Origin: Nigrospora sphaerica
Taxonomy: Eukaryota; Ascomycota; Sordariomycetes; Amphisphaeriales; Apiosporaceae
DNA: 64,000 nucleotides
Direction: 5' to 3'
NCBI GenBank assembly: GCA_018287875.1
Contig: JAGVVL010000001.1
Span: 2,542,001 to 2,606,000, forward strand
Shown here: piece by piece, positions 10,762 through 23,200 of the stretch
How positions within the stretch are numbered: position 1 is the stretch's first letter
Layout of the letters: the number at the start of each line of letters is the position of its first letter
Notes under the pieces: generated by a model
The model's input: only the letters and a program-made list of their open reading frames with translations
Told to the model about the DNA's origin: nothing
Databases searched by the model: none
Made by a program: the position numbers and the translations under genes

Positions 10762-12815
10762 ATGTCCTCGGTTCTGGCCACCGACATCATCGCGCCGTCT
10801 GATCCAGCCCCAAAGATGACACGAGTTCAGCGCGTAGCCCAGTTTCCCCACGCTATCGCCACCCATGGGAATGCTCCCTCGTGCCCGGCCCCAGTCAGGA
10901 CACCGTACGCCGTCCAGGAGAAGCCGCTGGGCAGCACCAAGCATGCTCGCATCGTCGGTATCGGGGCGGGCGCAAGCGGCCTCAATATGGTACGAACCCT
11001 CCGCCAGAATCTTACCGACTACGAACTCGTCATATACGAGAAGAACGCCGGCGTGGGTGGCACCTGGTTCGAAAACCAGTACCCGGGCTGCCGATGCGAC
11101 GTCCCGAGCCACAACTACCAGTTCTCATGGCGGCCAAATCCCGAGTGGTCCAACTTCTTCTCGTCTGCCGAGGAAATCCAGCAGTACCTTGGCCGCGTTT
11201 GCGAAGAAGAGAACATGGGGGACACCATCAAGACACGCCACCAAGTGATGGGGGCATGGTGGGACGAAGCCCGAGGCGAATGGGACTTGAAGGTGCGAGA
11301 TCTGGCCACTGGCAAAGAGGTCCGGGATCATGCCCACTTCGTTATCGATGGGTCTGGCATTCTCAAGTACGTCGCTCATTCCTGGCGGCGTGAACCTCGG
11401 GCACTAACCTTGCTGCAGCAACTGGAAGTGGCCCGACATTGCTGGCCTACACGAGTTCAGGGGGGAGTTGATACACACGGCGCAATGGCCCAAGGGCACG
11501 GACTTGACTGGCAAGACGGTTGCCGTGATTGGGAATGGGTCCTCGGGTGTTCAGTTGGTGCCAACAATACAGCCAGGTAAATATCCGCGCGAAACCTGTT
11601 TTGGTCAATACAACTCGCTGACCGGCCGTAGACGTCAAGAAGCTCTATCACTGCATTCGCGCTCCCACATGGATCATGCCTCCCAGAGTCACGGCCATGA
11701 TGATGATGGATGGCCCGGCCAAACGGGTTTTGACGCAGCTCGATATGGACAAGCAGGAGAACTTTTCTCCCGAGCAGATTGAGAGGTTCAAGTCGGAGCC
11801 CAACTTCTACAGGGATTTCGTGAAGGCCATAGAGAAAGACATCAGCGGTGCATTCCCCGTGGTAAGGCCACCCACGTCCAGGCTTCCTCTAGAAGCCCCG
11901 GCTGACCGGAGTTCCACCAGGTTTTGAGAGGCAGTCCTGTCCAAGCATTTGCCACCGAGAAGATCACGCAGTACATGACGGCTTGTCTCGGGGGCGACGA
12001 GAAGCTCTGCAAGGAGCTGATCCCAGCGTACCCGGTCGGAACGCGGAGACTCACTCCCGCTCCGGGCTATCTGGAGTCTCTGCGGGCGCCCAACGTGGAG
12101 CTGGTCAAGGACGGCATTGCGCAGGTGGTCCCCGAGGGCATTCAATTGAAGTCGGGCGAGGTGATCCGGCTGGACGTCATTGTGTGTGCCACGGGCTTTG
12201 ACAACTCCTTCTGCCCGCGATTTCCCTTGGTGGGGCGGTACGGAAACGTCCAGGATAGGATGAAGACGGAAACGCCCAGGGGCTACATGTCGTGTGCGCT
12301 GCCGGGCGTGCCCAACTATTTCAGTAAGCCTCGCTGTCATTCTCATGCCGCGCGCCGGGCCGGTTACTAACAAGACGCAAGCTTTCCTCGGCCCCAATGC
12401 GCCCATTGGCCACGGCAGCGTGTTCACGCTCAGCGAGCACATTGCCAAGTACATAGCCCGGATCATCCTCAAGTGCCAACAAGAGGGCATCAAGGCGCTG
12501 GTTCCCTCCGATGCGGCCGTCGAGGACTACAGCCAACACATCCGCGCCTTCATGCCGCGCACGAGCTGGGGGGCGCCCGGCCGTTCGTGGTTCAAGGGCG
12601 GCAGGGAGGAGGGCCCCGTAACGGCGCTGCACCCCGGCAGCCGCCTGCACTTCTTCCACATGCTGGAGAAGTTCCGGGGCGAGGACTGGGACTACGTCTA
12701 CGACAGCCCTTCGCAGAACCGGTTCGCCTATCTGGGCAATGGCTTCTCGACCAAAGAGATGGACGCCAACTTTGATTCGACCTGGTACCTGGACGAGGCT
12801 GCCGACGTCTTGTGA
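10762..12815 (+). CDS. type I Baeyer-Villiger/flavin-dependent monooxygenase
   Basis: Five exons (10762-11366, 11419-11576, 11632-11861, 11921-12323, 12382-12815) give 609 residues. Domain signs in order: FAD dinucleotide motif GIGAGASG (residues 66-73), GVGGTWFENQYPGCRCDVPSH-like segment, the Baeyer-Villiger fingerprint FRGELIHTAQWP (215-226, pattern FxGxxxHxxxWP), NADPH motif VIGNGSSG (238-245), and ATGFD late in exon 4. Such enzymes insert oxygen next to a ketone using NADPH and O2, giving esters or lactones; the substrate is unknown. All four introns (52, 55, 59, 58 nt) have GTANGN-type donors and CTAAC/CTGAC branch sites. The start at MSSVLAT is uncertain: a TATA-like run ends only about 18 bp upstream, so the Met at 10816 may be used. 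No terpene or polyketide partner gene is adjacent. Confidence 0.88.
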
Positions 12816-14058
12816 TGGTGGCGACTGCCGACTGCGGTGGCGGGCGTATTGCCGGTTCCTATTTGACAGCGCACGGCGTTGGCGGCATGGCTCTCTGATT
12901 AGTAGTGCGAAGAAACGCGTGGTAACCGGCCCGGAAGGGATATCCGGGGATGTTTTCATTGGACATACTGACATGCCCGATACCGACGAGGAATGCCTTA
13001 CGAATTTATGTCTCTTGAACTGTCTACGTCGGGACCGAGGCCGTATAAGCGAAGTAGGGTGGCCGGTTGCCGTCATTAGCCAGGGGCCGCCCCCCCTTTG
13101 CCTTTTGTTCTCGTACCCTCCAAGGCCGAAAGAGGAAGAATGGCCGTCGGCCAGGGCCCTGTCTGCCGAGGCCGGCACTCAGCTGGTCAAGCACTTCACC
13201 CCGCATCCGGATCGTGCACCGACTCGGCCGGTCCAGCCTGGGTACAAAAGTTAGACGCGCTGGCGGTCCCACGCATTAACCATTCAGGCAAGGAGGACAT
13301 GGTTGGAGGGAGGAGAGGGGAGCGCGCGCGTTTGCACGGGTTTGGCTATAGCGATCGAGCGGACTGACCTCCGGGGTAGGGCGACATCGAATGAGCCACC
13401 GCCGTCATCCCCCAAGGTCTGCGGGCGCTTCTTCACGTCATGGGGAAAGCGGGCGAGATCAGGATTTCGGTGCCCCGGCCCCCGGTCGGGTTTTCTCGTT
13501 GGTCGGATCAGATGCGCCCCCGCGGTCGGTGGGTAGTGCCGAGTGTAACGTCAGTCTATCGCTCGCTTCCCCCCCGGGTTTCGTATCTTTTTGGTGACGG
13601 GCGCACACCACACATATATCTTCAAGACCACCGCCGCCGCTACCGGAACCCCCCCGGTGATATATGTATGGGTTTCGTGCTATAGGTGCGCCAGCTGAGA
13701 CGTTTTTGCGCCCGCCCCAACCACGTCTTCTGTTCTCCCGGCGAGGCGAGCATTTTCGTGACGCGCCCGATGCTACGCCAGCCGCCTGGGCGCTCGCACG
13801 AAACGGGTTTTTTGTTGCCTGGTTTTCCTCCTTTCGGCACGCGTTGCCGCCCGTCAGGGGAGGGAAAAGGGTTGGAGGGGGAGAGAGGAGCCGGTCCTGC
13901 GATTGGGGCCAGCAGACTATAGGGGTGTCTTTCTTTTTTGGTTCCTTTCCATCCTCAGGCACCCCACGAAGTCCACGATGGCGATTTGCGCGCGCCGCGG
14001 CACGCCCGTGGGGGGTTTGGGAGAGGTGGATTGACACGTTCGCGCGTACGACGGAAGG

Positions 14059-14061
<3 letters not shown>

Positions 14062-14093
<32 letters not shown>
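14062..14093. repeat. (CT)n dinucleotide microsatellite
   Basis: About 16 consecutive CT units, roughly 1.06 kb upstream of the hydrophobin start codon. No coding role is visible. Confidence 0.9.
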
Positions 14094-14095
<2 letters not shown>

Positions 14096-14928
14096 TTCCT
14101 TGAGGTCAATGACCAGCCGAGTCGTCGCCTCCCTGCCTCCCCCCCGGCTTCCATGAAGTCATGACAACAATACCAAGGCGCGATACCACCCTCTTGTTTC
14201 CGCCCGTTTGCCGCAACGAGACCGACGTCCGTGGCCCGAGAGGCAAGACGTCCGCCACGTCGTCGTCAAGCCCCCTTTCGCAAGTACATACTACCCCGCC
14301 GTCCTCTCGGGGAAACTATGTACCTGCAGTTGGCCCTTTGGCATTGGCATAGACAGACGCGGGATCGAAATCCGGGCCAGGCCCCCCTTCCCTTCCCCCC
14401 CTGTTGACCCACGACGGGAAAGAGGGCGACGCAATGGGAAACACGTGCAGGTATATGCCCAGATAGGCCAGTCGTCCTTCTGTTCCCCCTTCCCACCCTC
14501 GACGCGAGCCTCGGCTTGGGGCGACGGGGGGGAATCCTGATGGGGGGATGTCTTGGCGCTTGATCGTGGTCCCGGGACGGGAGACGGGCATCGGAAATTC
14601 CGGCCGCGTTGTCGATTTCGCAACTCGTCCTCCCCCCCCCTCTCTTCGGCCCTGGCAGCCGAGCCCCCCCTTGGCGGATTCTGTGCGCCCGGTGCGAGTG
14701 ATAGCAGACGGCCTTCCGGGGAAAAAGTGGAGGAGGCTCCTACGTCGATTAGACTTGACGTGCTATCTGGGAGCAAGTCTTCCGAACATGGGAAAATCCC
14801 CACCCCCTCCTCCCTCCTGGCGGGCTGGGGCCGGGGGGAAGGATCGAAAGTTGGAGTCTCGGTCCTCTGCTTTTCCTGAGGGGAGTAGACGCGGGCATGT
14901 GTGTGTATATACCCACCTCTATATCTTG

Positions 14929-15148
14929 TATATATAGCCGTTCCCCTTCGCCGTGCCGTCAGGTCGTAAAGAACGGAAACCACCCTCATCGCCACGCCCC
15001 AGATCCATTTCCATTGCCTCCTTTCCCGTGCCGTTTCCAACCTCCGCTCGTCAGTCCCTCCTCGCCCCGACTCGGCCCCGACTTTCCCGCCCTTACCGTC
15101 CTCGCTCTCTATCTCTCTTTTCCCCCGCCCTCCCCCTCTTTCCCGCCG
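14929..15148 (+). promoter_or_regulatory. candidate hydrophobin core promoter and CT-rich leader
   Basis: A TATATATA box lies at 14929-14936 and a run of pyrimidine-rich sequence fills about 15085-15148, directly before the hydrophobin ATG. This pairing is common in strongly expressed genes of filamentous fungi. The expected transcription start would be near 14960, giving a 5' leader of about 190 nt. This is inferred from sequence only. Confidence 0.45.
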
Positions 15149-15150
15149 CG

Positions 15151-15630
15151 ATGCGCTTCGCCGTCGCCGTCGTCGCCGCCGGCCTCGCCGGCGTCGCCGG
15201 CGCCGTGCCTGCCGTCGGGTCGCGCCAGACGTACCAGGCCTGCTCGGGCCTGTACGGCAACGTGCAGTGCTGCGCCACCGACGTCCTGGGCGTGGCCAAC
15301 CTGGACTGCGGAGCCCGTAAGTTTCCTCCCGCCCCTCTTTCCGAAGACCGCGCCGTCCTTGTTTGCTGACTGGCCCCCCCGCGCCGCGGCTCAGCCCCCG
15401 AGGTCTTCGCGACGGCCGAGGAGCTCCAGGCCGTCTGTTCCGCCATCGGCCAGCGCGCCCGTTGCTGCGTCCTCCCCATCGTGAGTTGGACCGTCCCCCA
15501 ACACCCGTTCTTTTTGTATCCGGTGTCGCCGCGTGATGCCACGAGGACAAAAAGCTGACGGCGACTCTCACGCCCTCCTCAGCTCGGACAAGCCCTCCTT
15601 TGCAACACTCCCACCGGGGTTACCGACTAA
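15151..15630 (+). CDS. class II hydrophobin
   Basis: Three exons (15151-15316, 15395-15480, 15583-15630) encode 99 residues. A signal peptide covers about residues 1-18 (hydrophobic Ala/Val/Gly core). The mature protein has eight cysteines at 31, 40, 41, 53, 70, 79, 80 and 91, that is C-x8-CC-x11-C-x16-C-x8-CC-x10-C, the class II (cerato-ulmin/HFB type) pattern. The protein is secreted and self-assembles into amphipathic films on hyphae and spores at water-air or host surfaces. Introns are 15317-15394 (78 nt, GTAAGT...CAG) and 15481-15582 (102 nt, GTGAGT...CAG). Both sit in the positions expected for class II genes, after the fourth Cys region and after CCVLPI. Without splicing the frame ends early and loses the last four cysteines. 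A TATA box and CT-rich leader precede it. Confidence 0.95.
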
Positions 15631-16347
15631 CCCCCCCCCTTGGGGGTCTCCGGCCAAGAGAGGTCGGTCAAGACAAATCATGGGGGACCGCGTGCGAGGT
15701 TTTTGGTATGGAAACACGGTGGTTTTATGCGGCGGCGACGGAAGTGACGAGGCGATGGACGGTGGGGACATACGGCAGGCCCAGGGCGACGAGAGTGACG
15801 GATAGCAGAACGATTCGGGAACTAATTCATCAATTTGGAAGAGGTAACGGGCACCCTCTCCCAACACGGCCTGGCTCGCCAGGAGGGCTGTCTCAGAAGG
15901 AGTCGCTCGAGTAACAGTAGCACGGATAGACACAGTACCCACATTGTTGTCTCAGCATTATTTTGCCTTAACATTTGCGTGTTTTAAGCGGCTGAGCGGG
16001 GTTCTTCCTGGGGCTAAGGCGGTGGTTGTTGGTCGTGTCGTGACTCCCATACTCTTCCGTCTTCCCCAAACGGCATTCACAGATTACGCGCCTATTTCAC
16101 GACTCACGACGCTTCATCGGGACAGGGTTTGCTCGTGATTTATGCTCGTATTCATTCATTAAGGTGGCAAGTGCGGGAGGAGAAATAAGCAGCCATCCCG
16201 AGCCAAGCGGTTGTGTACTTCAGTACAACGCCGGCGTCCCGGAGGCCGTCTTCTCCACCCCCGACGTGATGCCGTGCGGCCTTGCCGGCGCTCACTACGT
16301 CACAACGGCCCGTCAGCAAAAAAAAACCAAAACACCCCTGGTCGGCC
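15631..16347. other. convergent intergenic region, no supported gene
   Basis: About 0.7 kb between the 3' ends of the hydrophobin and the oxidoreductase gene, expected to hold two polyadenylation regions. I see no gene or repeat in it. Confidence 0.6.
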
Positions 16348-17574
16348 TCAAAGCCGGGAACCACCCACCTTCTCCTCGTAGGGCTTGACCTCGACCATCA
16401 GCTTGCCCGTGTTCTTGCCCTCGAACAAGTGGGTGAAGGCGCGCTCGGCCTCCTGGAGACCGCCCTTGACGATGGTGTCCTTGCGCTTGAGCTTGCCCTC
16501 GGCGAGCCACTCGCCGAGCTCGCGGCGACCCTCGGCGTACTCCCCGGCGAAGTCGAAGACGATGAAGCCCTCCATGCGGATGCGCTGAACCGTCACCTGG
16601 AAGATGTTGCGGATGCCAACCTTGGAGGGGTTGTTGTAGCCGCTGATGGAGCCGCACATGACGAAGCGCGACTTGAAGGCGGCGCGGTTCAGGGCCAACT
16701 CGAGGATCTCGCCGCCGACATTGTCGAAGTAGACGTTGATGAAGTCGGGCGTCGCCTTGGTGAAGTCGTCCTTGAAGGTGGGCGACTTGTAGTTGATGGC
16801 CTCGTCGAAGCCGAGCTCCTCCTTGAGCCACGCGCACTTGTCGTCCGAGCCGGCGATGCCGACCACGCGGCAGCCCTTGATCTTGGCGATCTGGCCCACG
16901 ATGGAGCCCGTGGCACCAGCGGCGCCCGAGACGACGACCGTGTCGCCGGGCTGGGGGTTGCCGATGCGGAGGAGACCGAAGTAGGCCGTCAGACCCGTCA
17001 TGCCTGTTTAACCGCCGCACTTGGTCAGCTTGCGATTCGCCCCGCCGGGAAACTACACGATGGGGGGAACTTACCCAGGCAGCCGATGGCGTCGGTAACC
17101 CTGGCGTTCTTGGGCAGGTCGATAGGCTCGAACTGCTTTTCGTTCGCGATGGAGACCTCGGTCCAGCCGCACATGGAGTTAACCAGGTCGTTCTCCTTGA
17201 CCTTGGGGCTCTTGCTGGCCAGCACGCGGCACACGGCACCGCCGCGCATCTTCTCGCCGATGGCGACCGGGGGGATGTACGAGCGTGTGTCTGCGGAGGG
17301 GACAAAGCCAACCGGGTCAGCGCCAACTTCTCCAGCGGCGGCACGCGCAGGACGTCCGCTATCCGAGCAACGAGGGAGGGCTCCTAGACGTACCGTTCAG
17401 CCAGCCGCGCATGGCCGGGTCGAGGGACAGGTACAGAGTCTCGATGAGGATCTCGCCGTCCTTGAGCTGGTCGGCGGTGGGGGCGGGGCCCTTCTCGAGC
17501 TTGAAGGTCTTGCCGATCTCGATGTCGCCCTGGGGGCGCTCAGCGAGCGTGAACGTCTGGTTCTCGCGAGCCAT
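16348..17574 (-). CDS. MDR-family NADPH-dependent alkenal/one oxidoreductase (CurA/LTB4DH-like)
   Basis: Three exons (17574-17394, 17290-17075, 17003-16348) give 350 residues. This is a zinc-independent medium-chain dehydrogenase/reductase of the leukotriene B4 12-hydroxydehydrogenase / curcumin reductase (CurA) group. Evidence: an N-terminal substrate domain with LSLDPAMRGWL, MTGLTAYFGLL before the cofactor domain, the nucleotide-binding GAAGATGSIVGQIAK (AxxGxxG type), GIAGSDDKCAWL after the next strand, and FDNVGGEILE near the substrate pocket. The family reduces carbon-carbon double bonds of enones or enals with NADPH in the cytosol. Introns are 17393-17291 (103 nt, GTACGT) and 17074-17004 (71 nt, GTAAGT, branch CTGAC). 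The start MARENQ is preceded by a non-conserved leader. It converges with the hydrophobin gene; no functional link is evident. Confidence 0.9.
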
Positions 17575-20268
17575 TGTGAGGGAGGGGAAATGCGGTAAGA
17601 CGGGAGAGAAGGAGAAGAAGAGGGACGGGCAGGGGCACGAGTACGGTGGTGGATTGGATGGGGGTATCAAAGCGAGGTAATGGTCCTTTCCACCTTCTCT
17701 TGAGACCATGGCCGGCGGGCAGGACGACTTCTTAAGTACGCAGCCGGTTCCACGTCGCACGGCACTGGCTGCCCTTCTCGACTCTAGGTGTTGACGTGCT
17801 CGGCCCGCAAGCGGGAGCCGCGGAACGAGCTTCCAGACTGAGAGGTCATGGCCGAGAGGAGGTTGAAGGGACTGTTTTCTGGCTCAGACTTCGGGGTGGA
17901 GGGCGGCACGCTAGGTAGGTTGGGCCCGCTAGGCGTGGGGTGGGAGTGCTGGTGCGGATGGGCACAGGAAGAGGTACATCGGATGGGACGCGATGGCCCA
18001 TGTGCGTCGACGACGGTGTGCCTGCCTGTCTGCTTTCTCGCAGCCAACCCCATAATCCCACCCTCAGCGTCGCCCATCAGTATAGATCTGTACGCGTAAG
18101 AACGCCAGCGCAGGCCGTCAACCCGCCCATCGGCTGCGAGAGCCTCCATGCCCCTGGGGTGCTGGATAAGGCTATGCCGATGCGACAAGATGGCCAATGA
18201 CGGCACGGGCGGCCTGTCCATCGCCCGGAGCAGCCTTACGGCTTCTGGCAAGAGGCCGAGGCGGGACGGAGCAGCGCCCCGGAGGGTTGCGACTCTGGCA
18301 GTTGGTCGACAGCCGACGAGCAACCCCCCTACCCCTCCTGCCTTGGCCCTTTTTTTTTCTTCTCCCTCTCTTTGCTTCTTTAGGTGGGGGAGGGGGATGG
18401 GGACTCCATCCAAGGTTCCGCGATTTCAAGGTTCCCTTGAATATGCCGTCGGCGAGTCCGCCTCTGGGAAGAGATGGGACGGCGTTTCGTACGCTTGCTG
18501 GTGCTGCTTCTGCGGGTGCTGCTTGCTAGTGCTGCTTGCTAGGTAATAGGTAGTTTTGCTTATTGCAGGTGCTATTCCAATGGATGGAAGGGCGGGTACT
18601 ACTGTAGCTATCCGCTGCTGCTGGTGTGGCCGCGGCGGAGACCCAATAAACCCCACCGCTGGAACGCCGATGCTCCCACTTGTGGACATCGTCATCATGG
18701 TCATCGCCGGCCGGGAGTAATTGGCTGGAAGGCCCCCCTTCCATACTCTCCTCCGTTTCCCGTCTCCTGTGTCTCGACCCCCCCATTCGCTGCAAGTATG
18801 GTCTCTATCTGCACCACTACCACCACCACCCGTACGCCACCCTCTCCGAACCAACAGGAGATTTTTCTTGTCCCGGTGTCCTCACCCGCCCACTAAGGGC
18901 CCTTCGGCCGCCCTTCCAGAAAAGCTCGAAACGCGCTGCTTCGCCGAGTCATGGATGCCTCGGCGGAAAACCGTGCAGGCCATCATCAGGTTCCCCCCCT
19001 CCCTTTCACTACCCTCAGCCGAGGCAACTCGGCCGCCCAGAACTGCATCCTTAGGTCAACCCATCTAGAGCTGACGAAAGCCCCCATAAAGAGTAAACAA
19101 AAAAGGAAGCATTACCGCCGCCGGGCTCAAAATCGAGCATCATTACAAATACACGTCGGCCACCTTCCATCTTCTCCGATACTTACCAAACATGGTCTAG
19201 CCACGTAACAAGCTACCTACGAGTAATCGCGAGGCCACCGTGCAGTCTCTGTACACAGTAGATCGTTGCTTCTCTCCACTGGTCCCCAGTGTGTTGCCTG
19301 TCCCCTGACGCTCTGTAGATTCGAGCTCCATGCCTCGGCACATAAATACTGGATACCTCGTACCCCCATAAGTCTTTGCCCCCCTTCCCCTTCCCCCTAC
19401 CCAACTTGCTAGCTTACTAATTACAGGGCAATGGAAAGCACGGTAGACAAAGCACAGAATGCCATGTCGCCGTGTGCTGCATATCAAGACGTGTCATAGC
19501 ATCGAGACATCCTTTGCCGTCAAGTTCCATTGCCTCCTAGCAACCATGCTGTCATCGCCAGCCGTCTGCTGACCTCAGCCTCCTATAATAAACTTGCAAC
19601 CGACCATGCAAACGGGGTATAAGAATCATCCTGCTGGGATAGGGCGAGAAGACCAATTGCGAGATTTAAGCCCCTCTTCATCCAATGCTGTTGGCTGCCA
19701 ACCTTACACAACCCTCCTTGCCAAAGAGGAAGCCTCACGAGATTGCCCCTCTTGCCGAAACCTCAGGCCTATGCAAGCTCCCTGAACAGCGAAGACCGCG
19801 AGACAGTATTGACGTCGAAAGCCCTGCACCAAAGCCCAGAGTGCAAACAACACCCTGCCAATCTGCTTGCTTGTCTAAAGCCAAGCGACATGACACCTAA
19901 GCCAAGCCACATTGCCAACTTGTTTAACTGTGTGAAACCCAGGCCATGCAATGGACATGGCAAGCAATATCGTCAGCTTGCTTACTTGGCCAAAGGCCAG
20001 CTTCATGACCAGATGCACTCCTCCCTCTCGAAACCAATTCTTGCTCCCTTGAAACGAGCCGCAACCATTCACCACACCAATGCCCGCATGAAGAGATCGG
20101 GCCCAGTCGATGCCGCAAGATCGCGCCCCTGCTTTGGTCTATCAAATGTTGCAAATTGACTTGTTGCCGCATCGTGGTCGTCTTCACCAAAAAATTAATT
20201 AAATTTGTACGATCGAGCATCACCCCACATTCTAACCTCGAAAAGTTGCACGAGGTATTGTAGCCCTG
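17575..20268. other. intergenic, no supported gene
   Basis: About 2.7 kb. The left part is the upstream region of the oxidoreductase, and the right part (about 19.2-20.2 kb) is less GC-rich and lies downstream of the Reb1-like gene. Open frames are short and without recognisable domains. Confidence 0.55.
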
Positions 20269-23200
20269 TCATATCTTCTTAGGTGACATCTTCTTGTTGG
20301 GAGACACCCGCGCTGGAATATCCTCGACATTCTCCGCATCTGTATCGCTGCTAAGCTCCTGTTCGCCACCACCAGTCTGCGCTCGCTTGTCCCTATCGTT
20401 CTGGCGTCTGGCAGACAAGGAGCCACCTGATGTCTTGCGGCCGTTGCTGGAACTTGTTGATGCTTTCTTGGCCTTCGCCGTTGTCCCGGGCTCTGTCACA
20501 TCGGGAGTTGAGGTGCTAGGCTCCTGGTTGCCTTTCCGAATTCGACCAGATGGAGTGTGTGCCGCGCGTGCTTTTTTGGTCGTTGTGGGCTCGGCGGGCT
20601 CGGCGGGCTTCGTGGTTTCCGTGGGCTCCGTGGTTTCCGTAGCGTCCGTGGCCTCCGTGGCCTCTGTGGCTTCCGTGACTTCTGTGGCTTCCGGGGATGT
20701 CGTGCTTGACTGTTTGGGGCCCTTGTTGGCTTGGCTCGACGGAGTGCGTGCCTTCTTGGCGTTCAAAGGCTTTCTGGCATTGGCAGAGGGCTCGTCGTCG
20801 TTGCTTATCTGAACTTGGTTTGACCGACTGCTCTCTTTGCGCGCCTTCTTGGCTGCCTTCTTGCCCGAGGTAGGTTGCTTGGGGGAGCTATAGTCTGACT
20901 CTTCAATCTCCCGGTCGGAAGGGATTGTAGGCTTGGGCCTGTCGAAACCGAGTTCAATGCTGGGGTGTCTAGGGGTTGCATCGGTCTGCGCCTTCGAGGC
21001 AGCGACGACATCATGACCAGCTTCCTCATCACCGTCGCTGTCCTCATCGACTGCTCTGTTCTCGCTCTTGCCTTCGTAGTAAGCTGACTTGGGCCGACCT
21101 GTCGCCTGGAGGATTTTGAGTATCTTCTTCTCCACAATATGAAACTCCTCCTCAAGGTCGACTTCATTGTCAGAGGGCCATCGCAGTTCCTCTTCGTGCC
21201 GATGCCGAGCACAAAGCTTGGTGGCAATGTCATGCACAGTGAAGATGGCTTCGTTGGGTATTGTCCTGCGCAGGCGAACCCACACGACAATCAATGTTGC
21301 GCGTGGGTATCTACCGGTCCGTTGTGATTTGCCCCCAAGTCTCGCCCAGGGAATGCGGCTCTCGCATGTTGTCCCTGCGTCCTTGATGCCTTTCGCCACG
21401 TAGTAAAGGTGGAGGGCGGGCATCGTGGCAGCCTCTCGGCGGGCGTCGGCAATTATGTCCTCCATGGAGCGGCCCGCCCGGCCGTCGATGACGCCCCCGG
21501 CCATCTTCAGCTTCAGTTTCTTCCACTTGTATATGCACTGAAGACGACTGCGGGTGCGGCCCATCTGCTCGCTGACCTCGAGCCAGTCAACATGTTGGTC
21601 GTCTGCCATATCTTGATCGATCTCGCCCTTGGCCTTCTGAGACCGGATTTCCTTGACAGCCGCTTCGATAATGGCCAAGAGTTTGTCCTCCTCAGCCTTA
21701 GTCCAGGCTTCCGTTTTGCGGTTGTCCCCAGGGATGACATAGTTGCGGATGCGATGGCGTACGTCTTCCGGATGGCGGTTTATCATCTGACCGATGACTT
21801 TGTAGTTTTTACCGTGAGTTTCGTAAAGCACAACCAACTCTCGGTGCTGCTCCGGCGTCCAGGTGCCTAGTGCCACGAAGTTGTGCCATATGCGGCGGCA
21901 TTGATCGATGACTTTTTGTCGTTTGCGCGTGGGGACAACAGCATGCACTGCATCCCAGAATTCAAATGACTTGACCAATTGGGGATTTTTGTGCATCATC
22001 TCATTGAGGTCGTGCTGATCCATGTTGTGGTCCTCCTTCCAATGCTCGAGGACAGTGTTCAGCTTATCCATTTCATACTGACTGAAGGGCCCTTTTGTTT
22101 CGTTTTCCTTGGACGGATCAGGCACCGTTCTGGGTTTCGAGACGAAGCTGCCTGCTCTGTTGGGAGCCATGATTGTCTTGCCCTTCTCAGCAGAAGAAAC
22201 TTTCGCCTTCGCCTTCCCTTCGCCTTCGACAGGGCTGCTGGCTTGGATAGAGCCAGATTCGGCAACGTCTTGCTCAGCATCGCTAACGGCTCTAGCCTTT
22301 CGCCGCTTCGCAGCGCCTGCTGCAGGTGACAGACCTCCTGGGGGTGAAGCCAGCGACTCGATGTTCTCCTCTTGACTGTCAATGGTGAATGGCTTCTTGG
22401 CAACGCGTTTACGTCCAGTGCTCGCCTTTGAACCATACTGTTGTAGCAAGCCTGGTTTTCTGGATGATTTAGCCGATTTCACTGGAGACTCTTTGACGAT
22501 TTGGGCGTCGACCGTGTCGGGCTCTGAGGGCTGCGTCTCCGGGGCGGCAGGCTTCTTCTTGGTCGCACGAGCACCGAGATCCACATCCGTGTCCGCATCC
22601 GAGAACATCACATCAGTCGGGGCTTCAGCACCAAGGTCTTCTGATCCGAGTTCGGCCCCATCCGTACGATTCTCCCCATCCTGGGCATCGTGATTGACCA
22701 TGTGCAGGTCGTGTTCCCCCACATCGGACATATCCTCGTCGGCTGACTCGTCGTTGGTGAGAGGTTGGGGTTGACTCCGTTCGTCTGTGGCAAGACCAAC
22801 ATCGGTCGCCTCGGAGCGACTGTCAGATTGTTCATCGACATCCATGTATTGGCCGGGCTCGACATCATCTTGCTCGTCTCCGGTGATTGGCTCTTGCTGA
22901 ATGGGCATAGCTTTACCTGCTGACGACTGGGATGCAACAGAGTTGGCACGCGACCGCGAGCGGCGGCCTAGCCGAGCCGCACTGGGCGACTGCTCTGCAT
23001 CCTCCCCGTCAACAGTAAGACGGGAGTCATCATGGCCGTTTGGGGTATCATGCTGGCTGCCGTAGCGGCTGGAGTAGACATTCTGAGCAAAGTGCCCAAA
23101 TGAGGCTCCTTTCTGCGAGACGGAGGTACTAGTAACCGGCAGATTTCCGTCCAGGATGGTACCATTCGACTGCGTGTTGTCTTCTTGGTCGAGCGGTGCA

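Larger units (their letters stand above)
12816..15150. other. intergenic, hydrophobin upstream region
   Basis: About 2.3 kb of very GC-rich sequence upstream of the hydrophobin. It contains a CT microsatellite (14062-14093), a TATA box candidate (14929-14936) and a pyrimidine-rich leader just before the start codon. A 426-residue open frame on the minus strand across 14291-15571 is Arg/Gly/Pro-rich and antisense to the hydrophobin; I do not call it. Confidence 0.6.

Noticed and set aside
14291..15571. 426-codon minus-strand open frame across the hydrophobin and its promoter
   Set aside because: Arg/Gly/Pro-rich reading with no domain; antisense to a well-supported hydrophobin with correct introns. 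High GC explains the lack of stops.
16282..17598. 438-codon plus-strand open frame
   Set aside because: Exact antisense of the MDR oxidoreductase; its composition (Leu/Glu/Ala/Val/Asp) mirrors codon bias of the real gene.
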